Assembly: GCA_963668325.1 (NCBI GenBank)
Contig: OY764222.1
Location: forward strand, 558,001 to 622,000
Direction of reading: 5' to 3'
DNA from: MPNP01 sp963668325
Lineage (GTDB): Bacteria > Pseudomonadota > Alphaproteobacteria > Rhodobacterales > Rhodobacteraceae
Length of the DNA stretch: 64,000 nucleotides
Part shown: positions 63,159 to 64,000 of the stretch, one piece after another
Position numbering within the stretch: position 1 is the first letter of the stretch
Layout of the letters: every line of letters begins with the position of its first letter
Notes under the pieces: model-generated
Database searches by the model: none
The model's input: only the letters and a program-made list of their open reading frames with translations
What the model was told of the DNA's origin: nothing
Made by a program: the position numbers and the translations under genes

Positions 63159-64000
63159 TTAGTCCTTGAGTCTGCCAAAATCATCCTCAAAACGAATAAT
63201 ATCATCTTCGCCAAGGTAGCTTCCGCATTGTACTTCAATAACCTCCAATTCTTCATCTCCCGGATTTCCCAACCTGTGTTTTGCCCCCAAGGGGATATAG
63301 GTTGATTGGTTTGGCTCAAGCGTGAGTATGGTGTCATCACAGGTCACTGTCGCAACACCTCTCACAACGGTCCAATGCTCCGAACGATGCCTGTGGGCTT
63401 GCAAGGAAAGATTTGCCTTGGGGTTGACCATCAGGGATTTCACCTGAAATCCCTCACCCTGACGAATACTTTCATAAGATCCCCAAGGCCTGAAAACTCG
63501 TTTATGCTCGGTCAGTTCATTACGGTCCTGGGCCTTTAATTCCGCCATGACCTTTTCCCCTTGGTCCAGTTTATCCAGGGTAGAAACCAAAATTGCATCG
63601 GATGTTTCAATAATTGCAGAGTCTTCTACTCCTACAGTTACAACCAAACGGTTGGTGGCTTTGACAATGTTTCCGGTAGAACCAACTGATATCACATCAC
63701 CTGTCAGGGAATTTTTGTCCCCATCTAGATCAGATACAGAATGTATTCGAGCCCAGTTACCAAGATCAGTCCAGGCAGAATTTACTTTAATTACTACCCC
63801 TTTTCTGGTTTTTTCCAGGAATGCCCTTTCAAAGGATTTTGGCGCCAATGATTCAAAAGTACCCCCGGGGATATAGTAGGGAGGATCAATTTCAGCTTGC
63901 TCATTTGCCGACCGTAAAGTAGCTAGATTGACCGGGTCCATACTTTCCAGCTCTGCCAGTAAGACCGAGGGTTTCATCAAATATATACCCAGGTTCCACA
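63159..64000 (-). CDS. Mannose-1-phosphate guanylyltransferase / mannose-6-phosphate isomerase, C-terminal part
   Basis: The gene enters from the right edge; the frame stays open to 64000, where WNLGIYLMKPSVLLAELE matches the ManC/AlgA consensus. Residues after it complete the nucleotidyltransferase (NSAWTDLGNWARIHSV, DSAIIETSDAILVS) and the C-terminal cupin isomerase domain (FRPWGSYESIRQGEGFQVKS, SLQAHRHRSEHWTVVRG, STYIPLGAKHRLGNPG). It makes GDP-mannose for surface polysaccharide. Confidence 0.93.
   Translation of the reverse strand, partial: WNLGIYLMKPSVLLAELESMDPVNLATLRSANEQAEIDPPYYIPGGTFESLAPKSFERAFLEKTRKGVVIKVNSAWTDLGNWARIHSVSDLDGDKNSLTGDVISVGSTGNIVKATNRLVVTVGVEDSAIIETSDAILVSTLDKLDQGEKVMAELKAQDRNELTEHKRVFRPWGSYESIRQGEGFQVKSLMVNPKANLSLQAHRHRSEHWTVVRGVATVTCDDTILTLEPNQSTYIPLGAKHRLGNPGDEELEVIEVQCGSYLGEDDIIRFEDDFGRLKD

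Noticed and set aside
1..64000. CRISPR arrays, prophage or rRNA operon
   Set aside because: No spaced repeat arrays, phage structural genes, integrase or rRNA sequences were seen anywhere in the window.

Overview
The window looks like chromosome from a moderately AT-rich alphaproteobacterium. The taxonomic hints are an alphaproteobacterial-type truncated HPr kinase next to a mannose-type EIIA and HPr, a DUF1285 protein, a DUF2783 protein beside an FAD monooxygenase, a CHCC zinc-finger protein, a twin-transmembrane small protein next to a PduO-type cobalamin adenosyltransferase and etfBA, and a petABC operon. Several genes start with TTG or GTG. I cannot name genus or species. GC statements are by eye.

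Left part (1-15160): housekeeping genes (adenosine-kinase-like PfkB kinase, HIT protein, hydrolase-OsmC fusion, CHCC zinc finger, polA) mixed with accessory DNA. The accessory pieces are a truncated AlbA_2-type gene at the left edge, an unknown helical protein, a complete 1.69-kb insertion sequence with inverted repeats and target-site duplication just after polA, an AT-rich three-gene cassette led by a TIGR04255-like protein, a decayed AbrB-type antitoxin fragment, and a solitary HNH endonuclease divergent from a SprT-like metallopeptidase. The cassette at 9836-11899 and the HNH gene are the best places to look for something undescribed.

Middle part (15350-35360): a TRAP transporter (dctPQM) precedes a D-aminoacylase, a D-threonine-aldolase/D-serine-dehydratase-like enzyme and a DoeB/aspartoacylase-like deacylase, suggesting uptake and breakdown of N-acyl or D-amino acids. 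Then come tRNA-Lys, dapF, mtaB, a GST, petABC (cytochrome bc1), an exonuclease-CBS-nucleotidyltransferase fusion, an amidinotransferase, a small Rieske ferredoxin, aroC, an EamA exporter and an HU protein with a clear terminator.

Right part (35550-64000): a translationally coupled ade-amn pair (AMP to adenine to hypoxanthine); an HD-domain protein; the homogentisate pathway in two divergent operons (marR-maiA-thiolase and hmgA-MBL-FAH-MBL-FAD monooxygenase-DUF2783-rnhB) with a palindromic operator over the hmgA promoter; tRNA-Trp; a class I cytochrome c; a methyltransferase; parC; an orphan iron-binding protein; the etfAB / cobalamin adenosyltransferase / twin-TM / SDR group; 3-hydroxybutyryl-CoA dehydrogenase; and a regulatory PTS branch (hprK-EIIA-HPr) whose EIIA has lost its phosphorylatable histidine. 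The right edge cuts a mannose-1-phosphate guanylyltransferase/mannose-6-phosphate isomerase gene.

Three conserved enzymes carry unexpected changes at key positions: PolA (proofreading acidic residues), DapF (second catalytic Cys) and EIIA (phospho-His). They were read directly from the codons and deserve checking.
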